A model generated the notes under the pieces. It did no database searches. It saw only the letters and a list, made by a program, of their open reading frames with translations, and was not told where the DNA came from. Source: Acanthornis magna (taxonomy: Eukaryota; Chordata; Aves; Passeriformes; Acanthizidae). From it: DNA of 64,000 bases. The DNA lies in assembly GCA_036785705.1 (NCBI GenBank), contig JAWUZG010000297.1, positions 620,001-684,000 on the forward strand, read 5' to 3'. Position 1 is the first letter of the stretch. The number at the start of each line of letters is the position of its first letter. The position numbers were made by a program, and so were the translations under genes. Shown here piece by piece: positions 22,873-35,800 of the stretch.

Positions 22873-23564
22873 TGTCCTGGGGTGGCGTAAATGATACTTC
22901 GTATTCCCTATCATTTGTATACTTGACCAGAATATGGTCCTGTAGCTTTAACTGTGTCCTGCAGCCGAGAGAAGCTCTGCCAGCGTGGGATGTTTTGGGA
23001 ATTTTGGGAATTTTGGGGGGATTTTTTGGGGTTTTTTCCCCAGCTGTTCTACGGGGGAGGGAGAAGGAAGGGACACTGTTTGTTTTATTATTTTTTTTGA
23101 GTCAGTTGCTGCTGCTGGTTGCTGCTGCTACTGGTGTGGTTGCTGCTTGGGTTTTCTTTTTTATTTCTTTTTCCCTTTTTTCCCCCAGGATTGTTTTTTT
23201 TTCGTCATTTTTGGACCTTTTTCTTCAACTTGCTTTCTCATCTGAGAACCTGAGGAGCCCCGGAGCACAGCGGACGAGAATCCTCCAGGGAGCCACCGGA
23301 GGAACTCCACCCGGCCCCTCCGGGGACCCCGGAAAGGGGAAGCTACGCCTGAGGAAAAGGACACTAAAGTTCATCAGCTGTTTATTCAGGTTTAATGACC
23401 CTTTTTTTCCTTTCCCTTTCCGCTGTGTGGTCTGTTAATTAAACAGTTCTTCCCACTTTAGGCTGAGATATTCTGTTGTTGTGGGAGGAAGGGATGCCTT
23501 TGCTGTGGGGGAGGCATCTGTTCAGAGTGCTTTCTACCTGGGATATTTGTCTCTAACCAAGACA
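22873..23564 (+). mobile_element. Probable solo LTR of an avian ERV
   Basis: The segment begins TGTCCTGG and ends CCAAGACA, short imperfect inverted termini of the TG...CA type seen in bird ERVK-like LTRs. An ATTAAA polyadenylation-type hexamer occurs near 23,435. The interior has G/T homopolymer blocks (22,990-23,040), a TGC-rich stretch (23,103-23,150) and a GC-rich leader-like part. The flanks (C-run before, GGGAAG after) do not form a target-site duplication, so the boundaries are tentative. A 247-codon open frame overlapping it is compositional. Confidence 0.55.
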
Positions 23565-25011
23565 GGGAAGCAGGGGAGGACTGGACTTGGTATTATGGGT
23601 TGGCATTTTGCTCCCCTTGTGCAGATATTTTGCCTCTTTCTGGGTCCTGCACATGAGGTTGCATGAATTCATCTTAGTTGGGGGGGGGGGGCCGCTAATC
23701 AATTGCTTTTGCAAGAAAGGTCTCTGCTTGGATTTGTTCACATTTGCTCAGTGTCTGTCGATATTTGTTTCTATTAACAGAGCTGTAATGGACCTTTATT
23801 TCCCTCAGCTATGAACAGAAGGTAAAATGTGTTTTCAAGGAGAAAAAGGTTAAACGAGACTGTCAGAGAGGTGAATGTTGTGCCTGGTTGTCTGCAAAAC
23901 GGATATGGCATCACTAAATGTATGATGCAAATACAGAGATTGCTGCATCATCCAGTCCAAATCCTCAAGCTTATTTTTAATTAAGTTTCTAACTTAATTG
24001 TTATTTTATCAGAATTGCTAAATCTCTTCCTATTTTTAATTGTAAATATCTGTTTCAAGCTGTCTGGAAACTCAGCAGGAGTTGGTGAGTTCTTTTGGTC
24101 ATCTCTTACTCATGGCACATGTTTTAAGCTGAAAGCTCGCCTAAGGATAGCACTTTACAACCTTGTGTCTCGTTTCTAGAAGGTAAAGCTGAAGTGGGTA
24201 CAGCACAAACAGCACTTGTGGCAGACCACTACTTTTTTTCTGAAAAATAAGTTTTTTCGAACATGGAGTACTCCTGCCCTTTTGGGAAAGGAAGGAATAA
24301 ATCTGCCTTCAGAAATTTTCTCCCAGTTTGTCCCTCTCTACTCCCCCGAAGTCTTCCATTTCTCAGAGATCTGTCCACTGGATGTGCACAGGCAAACAGG
24401 TTTCTTGTATGCTATCTCTAATGGAATTATTCTGTCCCACTACAGAATTTTAAAAACCTTTAGAGGCAGTTGAGGCAAGCTTCATGTGAATTGAACAAAA
24501 TACTACACCATCTGGCTCAGGGGAGAGACGGTGATAATTTCTCTGGTGTGCTCTGTTGAAATTAGACAGAGCAGGAACAGCTTTTCCTTGGGTTTTGGTT
24601 CTACTCGAAGATGTTTCACTGGCACCTCCTTCCCCAGCTCCATGTCCATAACATCACAGACCAATGACATAACTAAAGTATTTGGAGTGTGCTGAGCAAC
24701 AATTTAAATGCTTTTATAATCAGAAACACTGCAAAACACTGTGCTTTAGCTGCAGATCCAGACTCTGTGTCTGTGGTGTGAACATGACTCCGTTCCTCCC
24801 TTAGTTCATCTGCAGCTGAAGGTTTTACATGTTGGATTATTTTCAGTCTTGGTGAAATAACCCCAGGACTGTGAACATAAAAATTCTGTGAACTTGGCAA
24901 TATACTTTAAAGGAGTGATTATTTCATGGAGATATTGAGATGGGTATGTGGTAACACCCACATCCAATGCCTGTTCCCTGTGGTTATGCTTTTTTAGGAG
25001 TACAAGAAAGT
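23565..25011. other. Spacer between LTR and macrosatellite
   Basis: Mostly AT-rich single-copy-looking sequence with no gene found. It includes a run of 12 G at 23,680-23,691. The last bases before the array show no similarity to the end of a repeat unit, so the array edge is abrupt. Confidence 0.5.
23680..23691. repeat. G12 homopolymer
   Basis: A run of twelve G residues, able to form G-rich secondary structure and prone to sequencing error. Confidence 0.8.
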
Positions 25012-28000
25012 TGCTGGGGAAGTGGACAGCAAGCAAGGGCACTCTTGGTGGTGAAGGGAGAGAGAGCTGCCCAGGAGTGTTGGTGTGGTGAGTTACATGG
25101 AGCTCTACTTGGGAATTGGGTTTTTTTGCTTGCTGTAATATAGGACTGCATTCCTATTGCTTTCATTGAGTGCACTCCATTGTACTCTGTGTAGCCTCCC
25201 AGGAGTAGGTTTAGCTTTTCTATGGAGTGGTCAGTAATTGGGATTGAGTTGTCTGTGTCGAATCATTTGTGTTAGGGAAGAGCTGCTTTTCTAGGAATAG
25301 ATCAGATGGGCCATTTGTAAGTGCTGCGGGACAGAGTTACTTAAAGCACTGGCTTTAAGTGTGAGGCTGGGATTGGATGCAGCCGCTGCCGAGGCTCCTG
25401 TGTCTGAGAAGGAGTTGAGAAAGCCAAGGGCTGCTCTCTGGCCCTCGTGACTCAGTGGCCAGGCTGCTCTGGGAGCCTTTGTGTGAATCTGCCAGCACAG
25501 CAGCGACAGATGTCCCCGAGGAGCTTGTGTGAGTGCAGGTGAGATCAGAGCTCTTGAGCAGCCTGGAGAGCCTGGGGATGTGGCCACGGAGCCGCCAGGA
25601 TATCTGGTGACCTCGGGGTTCCTATGAGCAGAGGGAGCACTAAGATGTGCCCATGGCACCTGTGTAAGTGCCTGTGGCTAAAGGGCTCTTTTGCAGCCTG
25701 GAGAGCCTTGGCATGTGGCCATGAAGCCACAGTGCGTGTCTGTGACATCAGAGCGCTTTGGCAGCATGGAAAGGCCTGGAATGGCTGCAGGGGCCAGAGG
25801 TGAGTGCCTGTGACATCAGAGCTGTCCAGCAGCAGCAGGGAGACGGAGGGAATGTCACAGGCCATGCCCTGTGAGTTGCTGTGACAGCGTGGCTCCTTAG
25901 CAGCGTGCAGATTGCCGGGATGTTACCCTGCAGGCCCTGGCATTGCCCTTGTTGTGTGTGTTGTTTAGGAAGATAGAGAGAGCCCTGGCATGTCCCCCTG
26001 GAAGGCCAGGGAGTGGCAGTTGCAAAAGAGCTCCTTAGCACTTAGAGACACGTGGGATGTCCCCATGGAGGCACTGTGAGAGCCCATGACCTCAGAGGTC
26101 TTTGGAAGCTGAGAGAGCCCCGGGATGCCATGGGATGTGAGCATGGGGAGCCTGTGGGCAGGTGTGATCTCCCTGCTTGTGCTGGTGCATCCCCCCCTGC
26201 CCTTTTTTCAGGCTGCAGCATGATATGAGAAATGCTGCTGAGGCCTTGGCCTTGACGAAGGCAGCGGGGCTGAGGGGCTGTGGAGCGTCTGAGAAACGCT
26301 GTGTGCTGCCAGGAAGTGCTGTGTTCTAAGGTGCTCCTGCTTTTTTTTTGCTTGTTGAACAGACTTTGAAATTTGTTTTTGCCTGGATGGCATCACATTG
26401 GTGTTGTCCCGTGTTCAGGGAAAGCTGCCGATGAGAAGTGGGGCCAGGCTGAAGGCTTGTTGTGACTAAAGGCCATGCCTTGGGGCCCTGTAAGCAGGGG
26501 TGCCAAAGGAGGCCCTGGCAGCTGTGCTGGGCCGCAGCAGCGGTGAGCAGCAAAGTCCCTGTGCGTGGGGCCTCTGCCAGCCGGAAGCTGTCCCGTTTGC
26601 TGCACTTGGGGGATCCGCGAAGGAGCACGGCTCCTGGGCCCCCGATCCTGCCGCTCCCCGAGGCCTCAGGCTTTGGCCGCAGAGAAGATGGCAAGGCACG
26701 TGAAAGGAGTATTTCAGTAGCTTGGAGGGGTATTTTGCCTCCTAGAGCCTCTTTGTGTGCTTGTGGGAGTGCAGGTGTGCATGCGCTCTCTGCAATGTGG
26801 GAGAGGGGCTGCTCTGGTGGATTCAGAAGTGCTTTAGGTTTGTCCCTAAGTTAGGTCTCAAAGTTCCTGCAGTGCTATGGTAAGGGCTGTGTGGATCCTT
26901 TGCTGAGGGCTCGGGTTTCAGCTCAGTTCTAAGTGAAGCGTTGTGTAGTTGAAGTCCAGTTCAGTTGAAATGCCCTGAACTGCTGTTCCTGCCCTAAATT
27001 GTTGATTTGAATTTGGGTTATCAAGTGAAATGTTGCTCAAGTTGAAGTGCTCCTAAGGGAAGTGCTCTTGAGCCTTTGAGCCATGTTCTTCTTATCCTGA
27101 CCCTTTCTCTTCTTTAGAGACACAGCCTCAGAAACACGGACAGACAGACAGAGATAATTTGGGTTTGATTTCATTTTGGATTGATTGACTCTGGATTTTT
27201 GTTTGTTGCTTTTCCTCGCTGTGCTTTAAGCATGGTGTTAGGTAGTAGAGTGAATCTTGGCAAGGAAGCTTGTCCTGCTGTGGCTTTACCATGAAATCTT
27301 TCTTTCCCGACAGCTTTCCTATGATTCTTGGAGTGATGTGCAAGTGCCTGTGCCATCACATCTCTTTAGCAGCGTGGAGCCACCTGGGATGTCAGCACCG
27401 AGGTGCTGGGATTGAGTGCCTGTGACACCAGGGCTTCTGGGCAGCGTGTGGACTCCTGGCGTGTGCCTATGGCTGTCCTGGGACGGCCTGTGAGCTCAGT
27501 GCTCTTTTGAAAGCTGGATAGCTCTGGTGTGTCCCCAGGTAGTTCCTGTGACAAGATGTGGCCTCGTTGCTCTTTGGCAGCCTGGAGATGGCTGGAGTGT
27601 GCCCAGGGGGCAAGTGTGAGTGTCAGGGACTTGCCAGCTCTTGAGGAGGATGGAGAGTGCAGAGATGTCCCCATGGAGCCCCTGTGAGTGCCTGTGAGCT
27701 CAGAAGTCTATGGAGGCTTAAGACAGCTGTGATGAAATGGGATGTCAGCAGGGGGGCATGTAATGAAATTTGATCTCCCAGCTTGTGGTGGTGCATTCCT
27801 CTCTCCTCCCCTTTTTGAGCCCCACTATGATCTGAGAAATGCTCCTTAGGCATTGGCCTTGAGGAACTGCAGCTTGGCTGAGCAGCTCTTGAGCTTATGA
27901 GAAACACTGTGTGCTCCCAGGAAGTGCTGCTGTCTAACGTGGTCCTGTTTTGGTTTTTTTTTATTGTAACAGCCTTGGAAAAAAACAGCCTTGTTTTTGC

Positions 28001-29852
28001 CTGAATGGTAAACATTGCGTGCCAGTGTGCGTGTCCTCTCCGGAATGTGGCAGAGGGGCTGCTCTCCTGGATTCTGAAGTAGTTTAGAAGTGCAAGGAAG
28101 TTCTGCCTGTAAGTAAAATTACTATTGAGATATGGTAAATCCTGTGGGGGTCCTTTTCTGAGGTGTTGGGCTTGAGTTCATTTCTATGTGAAGTCTTATT
28201 AACTTGAAATATGGTTAGGATTAAATGCTGTTAAGTGTTGTTCCTCTGCTAGGTGGTTAATTTGAAGGTAGAAATTTAAATGTTGCTCAAATGGACATAC
28301 TGTTAAGTGAAGTGCTCTTGAGCCTTTCAAGCGTGTTCTTGTAATCCCGACACTTTCTCTCCTTTGGAGACACTCGCACACATACACAGACACAGACAGA
28401 CAGACATAGGTAATTTTGGTTTAATTTCATTTTGGATTGATTGGATTTATTTTGTTTCATTTCCTCGCTGTGCCTTAAGCATGGTGTAGGTAGTAGAGTG
28501 GAGCTTGGCAAGGAAGCTTGTCCTGCTGTGGCTTTGCTATGAAATCTTTCTTTCCTGATAGCTTTCCTATGATTCTTGGAGTGATGTGCAAGTGCCTGTG
28601 CCATCACATCTCTTTAGTGAGTGAGTGAAGCTTGGCAAGGAAGCTTGTCCTGCTGTGGCTTTTCCGTGAAATCTTTCTTTCCCGATAGCTTTCCTATGAT
28701 TCTTGGAGTGATGTAAAAGTGCCTGTGCCATCACATCTCTTTAGCAGGGTGGAGCCACCTGGGATGTCAGCACCGAGGTGCTGGGAGTGAGTGCCTGTGA
28801 CACCAGGGCTTCTGGGCAGCGTGTGGACTCCTGGCATGTGCCTATGGCTGTCCTGGGACAGCCTGTGAGCTCAGTGTTCTTTTGAAAGCTGGATAGCTCT
28901 GGCGTGTCTCCAGGGAGTTCCTGTGCCAAGATGTGACCTGCTGGCTCTTTGGCAGCCTGGAGATGGCTGGAGTGTGCCCAGGGGGCAAGTGTGAGTGTCA
29001 GGGACTTGCCCGCTCTTGAGGAGGATGGAGGGTGCAGGGATGTCCCCATGGAGGCCCTGTGAGTGCCTGTGAGCTGGCGGCACCTTAGCAGCGTGAGACT
29101 CGTTGGCTGTCAGCCCTGAGAGCCTGTTGAAGGCCGTGATGTGCGTGCAGAGAGGTTTGTCAAATGGGAGAGTCGTGGCATGTCCCTATGGAGCCGCTGG
29201 GGTTGTGTGTGCCCTCAGTGTTCTTGAGGAGCCTCGAGAGCCCTGGGACGGCCCCGTGGAAGCGCAGGGAGTACCTGTGACATAGCAGCGGTGCCTGATG
29301 AGATCAAAGGGCCCTGGGATGTCAGCTTGGAATGGCTGTGAGTGCCTGAGAGCACACGTCTGTCTCTCATGGCCGGAGAGCTGTGGCAGGTGCCAATGGT
29401 AGGTGTGTGAGTGCAGGTGAGCTCAGGGCTCTGCAGAAGGCTGTAGGCCTGTGGGCTGTGAGGCTGGAAGGCCTGGGAGTGCTTTGGAGCTGAGTGCTCT
29501 GTAGCAGTCGGGAGCCGCCTGGGAGGTTGTAGCAGGATGCTTTGGGCCGGCTGCTTTGCCTTGGAACGTGGTGCAGGCACTTGGAGCATGTGCTATTTGC
29601 AAATGTCTCCAGGTGTCTTTCAGAGGGCCAGCGTGTGTTGTTTTGGCCTTGAATTCTGCTGGAAGTCCTTCTGGCAAGGAAGCCTGCATGAAGGTGCTGC
29701 TAGTGAGGCAAAGATTTGGCAGCTGAGCTGCTGCCGGGAGTTGCAGGCGTCTGCCTGACAGTCAGTCCCTTGAGAGTGTCAATGTGCAGTCAGTCCCCTT
29801 TCCTAGGGGAGGTTTTTCTAGCGTGTTCCTCCTTGGAGTGTGTGAGGGCTCC
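25012..29852 (+). repeat. Array unit 1 (edge unit, 4,841 bp)
   Basis: This unit is about 1,378 bp longer than interior units. It has two diverged versions of the same block, for example the matching phrases at about 27,371 and 28,745, and at 26,785 and 28,043. A ~110-bp module ending CATCACATCTCTTTAG occurs three times (around 27,256, 28,502 and 28,628) but only once in interior units. Confidence 0.9.
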
Positions 29853-32800
29853 TGCTGGGGAAGTGGACAGCAAGCAAGGGCACTCTTGGTGGTGAAGGGA
29901 GAGAGAGCTGCCCAGGAGTGTTGGTGTGGTGAGTTACATGGAGCTCTACTTGGGAATTGGGTTTTTTTGCTTGCTGTAAGATATGACTGCTTTCCTATTG
30001 TTTTCATAGAGTGCACTCCATTGTACTCTGTGTAGCCTCCCAGGAGTAGGTTTAGCTTTTCTATGGAGTGGTCAGTAATTGGGATTGAGTTGTCTGTGTC
30101 GAATCATTTGTGTTAGGGAAGAGCTGCTTTTCTAGGAATAGATCAGATGGGCCATTTCTAAGTGCTGCGGGACAGAGTTACTTAAAGCACTGGCTTTAAG
30201 TGTGAGGCTGGGATTGGATGCAGCCGCCGCCGAGGCTCCTGTGTCTGAGAAGGAGTTGAGAAAGCCAAGGGCTGCTCTCTGGCCCTCGTGACTCAGTGGC
30301 CAGGCTGCTCTGGGAGCCTTTGTGTGAATCTGCCAGCACAGCAGCGACAGATGTCCCCGAGGAGCTTGTGTGAGTGCAGGTGAGATCAGAGCTCTTGAGC
30401 AGCCTGGAGAGCCTGGGGATGTGGCCATGGAGCCGCCAGGATATCTGGTGACCTCGGGGTTCCTATGAGCAGAGGGAGCACTAAGATGTGCCCATGGCAC
30501 CTGTGTAAGTGCCTGTGGCTAAAGGGCTCTTTTGCAGCCTGGAGAGCCTTGGCATGTGGCCATGAAGCCACAGTGCGTGTCTGTGACATCAGAGCGCTTT
30601 GGCAGCATGGAAAGGCCTGGAATGGCTGCAGGGGCCAGAGGTGAGTGCCTGTGACATCAGAGCTGTCCAGCAGCAGCAGGGAGACGGAGGGAATGTCACA
30701 GGCCATGCCCTGTGAGTTGCTGTGACAGCGTGGCTCCTTAGCAGCGTGCAGATTGCCGGGATGTTACCCTGCAGGCCCTGGCATTGCCCTTGTTGTGTGT
30801 GTTGTTTAGGAAGATAGAGAGAGCCCTGGCATGTCCCCCTGGAAGGCCAGGGAGTGGCAGTTGCAAAAGAGCTCCTTAGCACTTAGAGACACGTGGGATG
30901 TCCCCATGGAGGCACTGTGAGAGCCCGTGACCTCAGAGGTCTTTGGAAGCTGAGAGAGCCCCGGGATGCCATGGGATGTGAGCATGGGGAGCCTGTGGGC
31001 AGGTGTGATGTCCCTGCTTGTGCTGGTGCATCCCCCGCTGCCCTTTTTTCAGGCTGCAACATGATATGAGAAATGCTGCTGAGGCCTTGGCCTTGACGAA
31101 GGCAGCGGGGCTGAGGTGCTGTGGAGCTTCTGAGAAACGCTGTGTGCTGCCAGGAAGTGCTGTGTTCTAAGGTGCTCCTGCTTTTTTTGCCTGTTGAACA
31201 GACTTTGAAATTTGTTTTTGCCTGGATGGCATCACATTGGTGTTGTCCCGTGTTCAGGGAAAGCTGCCGATGAGAAGTGGGGCCAGGCTGAAGGCTTGTT
31301 GTGACTAAAGGCCATGCCTTGGGGCCCTGTAAGCAGGGGTGCCAAAGGAGGCCCTGGCAGCTGTGCTGGGCCGCAGCAGCGGTGAGCAGCAAAGTCCCTG
31401 TGCGTGGGGCCTCTGCCAGCCGGCAGCTGTCCCGTTTGCTGCACTCGGGGCATCCGCAAAGGAGCACGGCTCCTGGGCCCCCGATCCTGCCGCTCCCCGA
31501 GGCCTCAGGCTTTGGCCGCAGAGAAGATGGCAAGGCACGTGAAAGGAGTATTTCAGTAGCTTGGAGGGTGTCAAGGGTTTGACCGTGGCTAAATGCCAGG
31601 CACCTACGACGTTCACTCTCTATGCTCTCTCCTGCTGCAGCTATGCAGAGGAGAGGGAAAATTAACACAAAACACTGGACTTATGAGTTGAGATAAGACC
31701 ACTGATAAGGTGACGCACTAGATTCAGGGCAAAAGCAGGCGGTAAAACTTAAAGTTGCAAAAAAAGTGATTTATTATTCTAACAGAGTCGGAGGATAAAT
31801 CAGAGGTAAAAATAAGCTCTCAAGACACCGTTTCTTCACTGACCCCCCTTCCCTCTTAAGGCACCGCTTTCCAGCTCACCCCCTCCCTCCTTTCCAACTA
31901 ACCAACAACTCCCAGGCAGGGGCAGGGTGTGGGGTTTTTTCCTTAAGTCAGTCCATCACAATTCTTCTGCTACAGACACTGTTTCTCTATTTGCCCCCTC
32001 CTTCCATTCAACCAACAGATCCGGGCTGGGGCCAGATATGTGGCTTTTCTTAGTCAGTCCAACGCCACAATTCTTCTGCTACAAACACTGTTTTTCTGCT
32101 CACCCCTCTCCCTATTAAGGCCATTTCTCAGCTCACCCCCTCCCTCCTTCCTTCTAACCAGCAGCTCCGGGGTGGGGGCAGGGCATGGGGGTTTCCTTTG
32201 GTCAGGGTCAGTCCATCAGGGGAAAAGAATCCTCTACTTAGCCATGGGGGTCCCTCCCACGAGAGACAGTCCTCTGCGAACTTCTTTGGCGTGGGTCCAA
32301 TCTCACGAGCAGCCCCGCCCGATTGCTGCTGTCCGAGATTCTCTCCAGGCTGCAGACTTCCAAGCCGAGGCCAGGCTGTTTCCATCCCGGGAGCAAGGCC
32401 TTTCTCTCTCCTGCAAGGCTTTTGCAACTCTCAGTCTCTGGGACTCCCACTGGATCACAGCTTCCTGCAGGCTTCCACCTGCTCCTCTGGCGTGGGCACC
32501 CCCCCCCAGGCTGTGGGGGGTTCTCTGCATCCCCCTGGACTCCATGGGCTGCAGGGGGACCACCTGCTCCCCCATGGTCTTCACCACGGCTGGCAGAGGG
32601 TTTTCAGCTCTGGCGCCTGGAGCACCTCCTCCCCCACCTTCTCCACTGACCTTGGTGCCTCCATGTTGTTCTCCCTCACATACTTTTACCTCCTCCTCCT
32701 CCTTCCCTGGCTACAAAGAAGTGCGTGCTTACCCTGTTTTGATTTCTTCTTAAATATGTTTTCACAGAAGCGTAACTAACATCTCTAATTGGCCCAGGTT

Positions 32801-35800
32801 TGGCCAGCAGCATGTCCATCATCTTCAGAGCCATCAGAGATTGGCTCTGCTGGACATGATGGAGAAATTTCCAGAATCTTTACTCAGGACATGCAGGAGC
32901 CATCTTTGTACCCCACCCTATCCACTGGCAAAAACTGGGCCAGGCAAAACTACCACAGAGGGGTATTTTGCCTCGTAGAGCCTCTTTGTGTGCTTGTGGG
33001 AGTGCAGGTGTGCATGCGCTCTCTGCAATGTGGGAGAGGGGCTGCTCTGGTGGATTCAGAAGTGCTTTAGGTTTGTCCCTAAGTTAGGTCTCAAAGTTCC
33101 TGCAGTGCTATGGTAAGGGCTGTGTGGATCCTTTGCTGAGGGCTCGGGTTTCAGCTCAGTTCTAAGTGAAGCGTTGTGTAGTTGAAGTCCAGTTCAGTTG
33201 AAATGCCCTGAACTGCTGTTCCTGCCCTAAGTTGTTGATTTGAATTTGGGTTATCAAGTGAAATGTTGCTCAAGTTGAAGTGCTCCTAAGGGAAGTGCTC
33301 TTGAGCCTTTGAGCCATGTTCTTCTTATCCTGACCCTTTCTCTTCTTTAGAGACACAGCCTCAGAAACACGGACAGACAGACAGAGATAATTTGGGTTTG
33401 ATTTCATTTTGGATTGATTGACTCTGGATTTTTGTTTGTTGCTTTTCCTCACTGTGCTTTAAGCATGGTGTTAAGTAGTAGAGTGAATCTTGGCAAGGAA
33501 GCTTGTCCTGCTGTGGCTTTACCATGAAATCTTTCTTTCCCGATAGCTTTCCTATGATTCTTGGAGTGATGTGCAAGTGCCTGTGCCATCACATCTCTTT
33601 AGCAGCGTGGAGCCACCTGGGATGTCAGCACCGAGGTGCTGGGATTGAGTGCCTGTGACACCAGGGCTTCTGGGCAGCGTGTGGACTCCTGGCGTGTGCC
33701 TATGGCTGTCCTGGGACGGCCTGTGAGCTCAGTGTTCTTTTGAAAACTGGATAGCTCTGGTGTGTCCCCAGGTAGTTCCTGTGACAAGATGGGGCCTGCT
33801 GGCTCTTTGGCAGCCTGGAGATGGCTGGAGTGTGCCCAGGGGGCAAGTGTGAGTGTCAGGGACTTGCCAGCTCTTGAGGAGGATGGAGGGTGCAGAGATG
33901 TCCCCATGGAGCCCCTGTGAGTGCCTGTGAGCTCAGAAGTCTATGGAGGCTTAAGACAGCTGTGATGAAATGGGATGTCAGCAGGGGGGCATGTAATGAA
34001 ATTTGATCTCCCAGCTTGTGGTGGTGCATTCCTCTCTCCTCCCCTTTTTGAGCCCCACTATGATCTGAGAAATGCTCCTTAGGCATTGGCCTTGAGGAAC
34101 TGCAGCTTGGCTGAGCAGCTCTTGAGCTTATGAGAAACACTGTGTGCTCCCAGGAAGTGCTGCTGTCTAACGTGGTCCTGTTTTGTTTTTTTTAATCGTA
34201 ACAGCCTTGGAAAAAAACAGCCTTGTTTTTGCCTGAATGGTAAACATTGCGTGCCAGTGTGCGTGTCCTCTCCGGAATGTGGCAGAGGGGCTGCTCTCCT
34301 GGATTCTGAAGTAGTTTAGAAGTGCAAGGAAGTTCTGCCTGTAAGTAAAATTACTGTTGAGAGATGGTAAATCCTGTGGGGGTTTTTTCTGAGGTGTTGG
34401 GCTTGAGTTCATTTCTATGTGAAGTCTTATTAACTTGAAATATGGTTAGGATTAAATGCTGTTAAGTGTTGTTCCTCTGCTAGGTGGTTAATTTGAAGGT
34501 AGAAATTTAAATGTTGCTCAAATGGACGTACTGTTAAGTGAAGTGCTCTTGAGCCTTTCAAGCGTGTTCTTGTAATCCCGACACTTTCTCTCCTTTGGAG
34601 ACACTCGCACACATACACAGACACAGACAGACAGACATAGGTAATTTTGGTTTAATTTCATTTTGGATTGATTGGATTTATTTTGTTTCATTTCCTCGCT
34701 GTGCCTTAAGCATGGTGTAGGTAGTAGAGTGGAGCTTGGCAAGGAAGCTTGTCGTGCTGTGGCTTTGCTCTGAAATCTTTCTTTCCCGATAGCTTTCCTA
34801 TGATTCTTGGAGTGATGTGCAAGTGCCTGTGCCATCACATCTCTTTAGTGAGTGAGTGAAGCTTGGCAAGGAAGCTTGTCCTGCTGTGGCTTTTCCATGA
34901 AATCTTTCTTTCCCGATAGCTTTCCTATGATTCTTGGAGTGATGTAAAAGTGCCTGTGCCATCACATCTCTTTAGCAGGGTGGAGCCACCTGGGATGTCA
35001 GCACCGAGGTGCTGGGATTGAGTGCCTGTGACACCAGGGCTTCTGGGCAGCGTGTGGACTCCTGGCATGTGCCTATGGCTGTCCTGGGACAGCCTGTGAG
35101 CTCAGTGTTCTTTTGAAAGCTGGATAGCTCTGGCGTGTCCCCAGGGAGTTCCTGTGCCAAGATGTGACCTGCTGGCTCTTTGGCAGCCTGGAGATGGCTG
35201 GAGTGTGCCCAGGGGGCAAGTGTGAGTGTCAGGGACTTGCCAGCTCTTGAGGAGGATGGAGGGTGCAGGGATGTCCCCATGGAGGCCCTGTGAGTGCCTG
35301 TGAGCTGGCGGCACCTTAGCAGCGTGAGACTCATGGGCTGTCAGCCCTGAGAGCCTGTTGAAGGCCGTGATGTGCGTGCAGAGAGGTTTGTCAAATGGGA
35401 GAGTCGTGGCATGTCCCTATGGAGCCGCTGGGGTTGTGTTTGCCCTCAGTGTTCTTGAGGAGCCTCAAGAGCCCTGGCACGGCCCCGTGGAAGCGCAGGG
35501 AGTGCCTGTGACATAGCAGCGGTGCCTGATGAGATCAGTGGGCCCTGGGATGTCAGCTTGGAATGGCTGTGAGTGCCTGAGAGCACACGTCTGTCTCTCA
35601 TGGCCGGAGAGCTGTGGCAGGTGCCCATGGTAGGTGTGTGAGTGCAGGTGAGCTCAGGGCTCTGCAGAAGGCTGTAGGCCTGTGGGCTGTGAGGCTGGAA
35701 GGCCTGGGAGTGCTTTGGAGCTGAGTGCTCTGTAGCAGTCGGGAGCCGCCTGGGAGGTTGTAGCAGGATGCTTTGGGCCGGCTGCTTTGCCTTGGAACGT

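Noticed and set aside
22695..23438. Plus-strand 247-codon frame
   Set aside because: It crosses the probable LTR start at 22,873 and consists largely of T-rich and TGC-rich stretches encoding Phe, Leu, Ser and Val; this is compositional.
32040..32753. Plus-strand 237-codon frame
   Set aside because: It lies wholly inside the inserted LTR and is made of pyrimidine-rich repeats; no protein family is recognisable.
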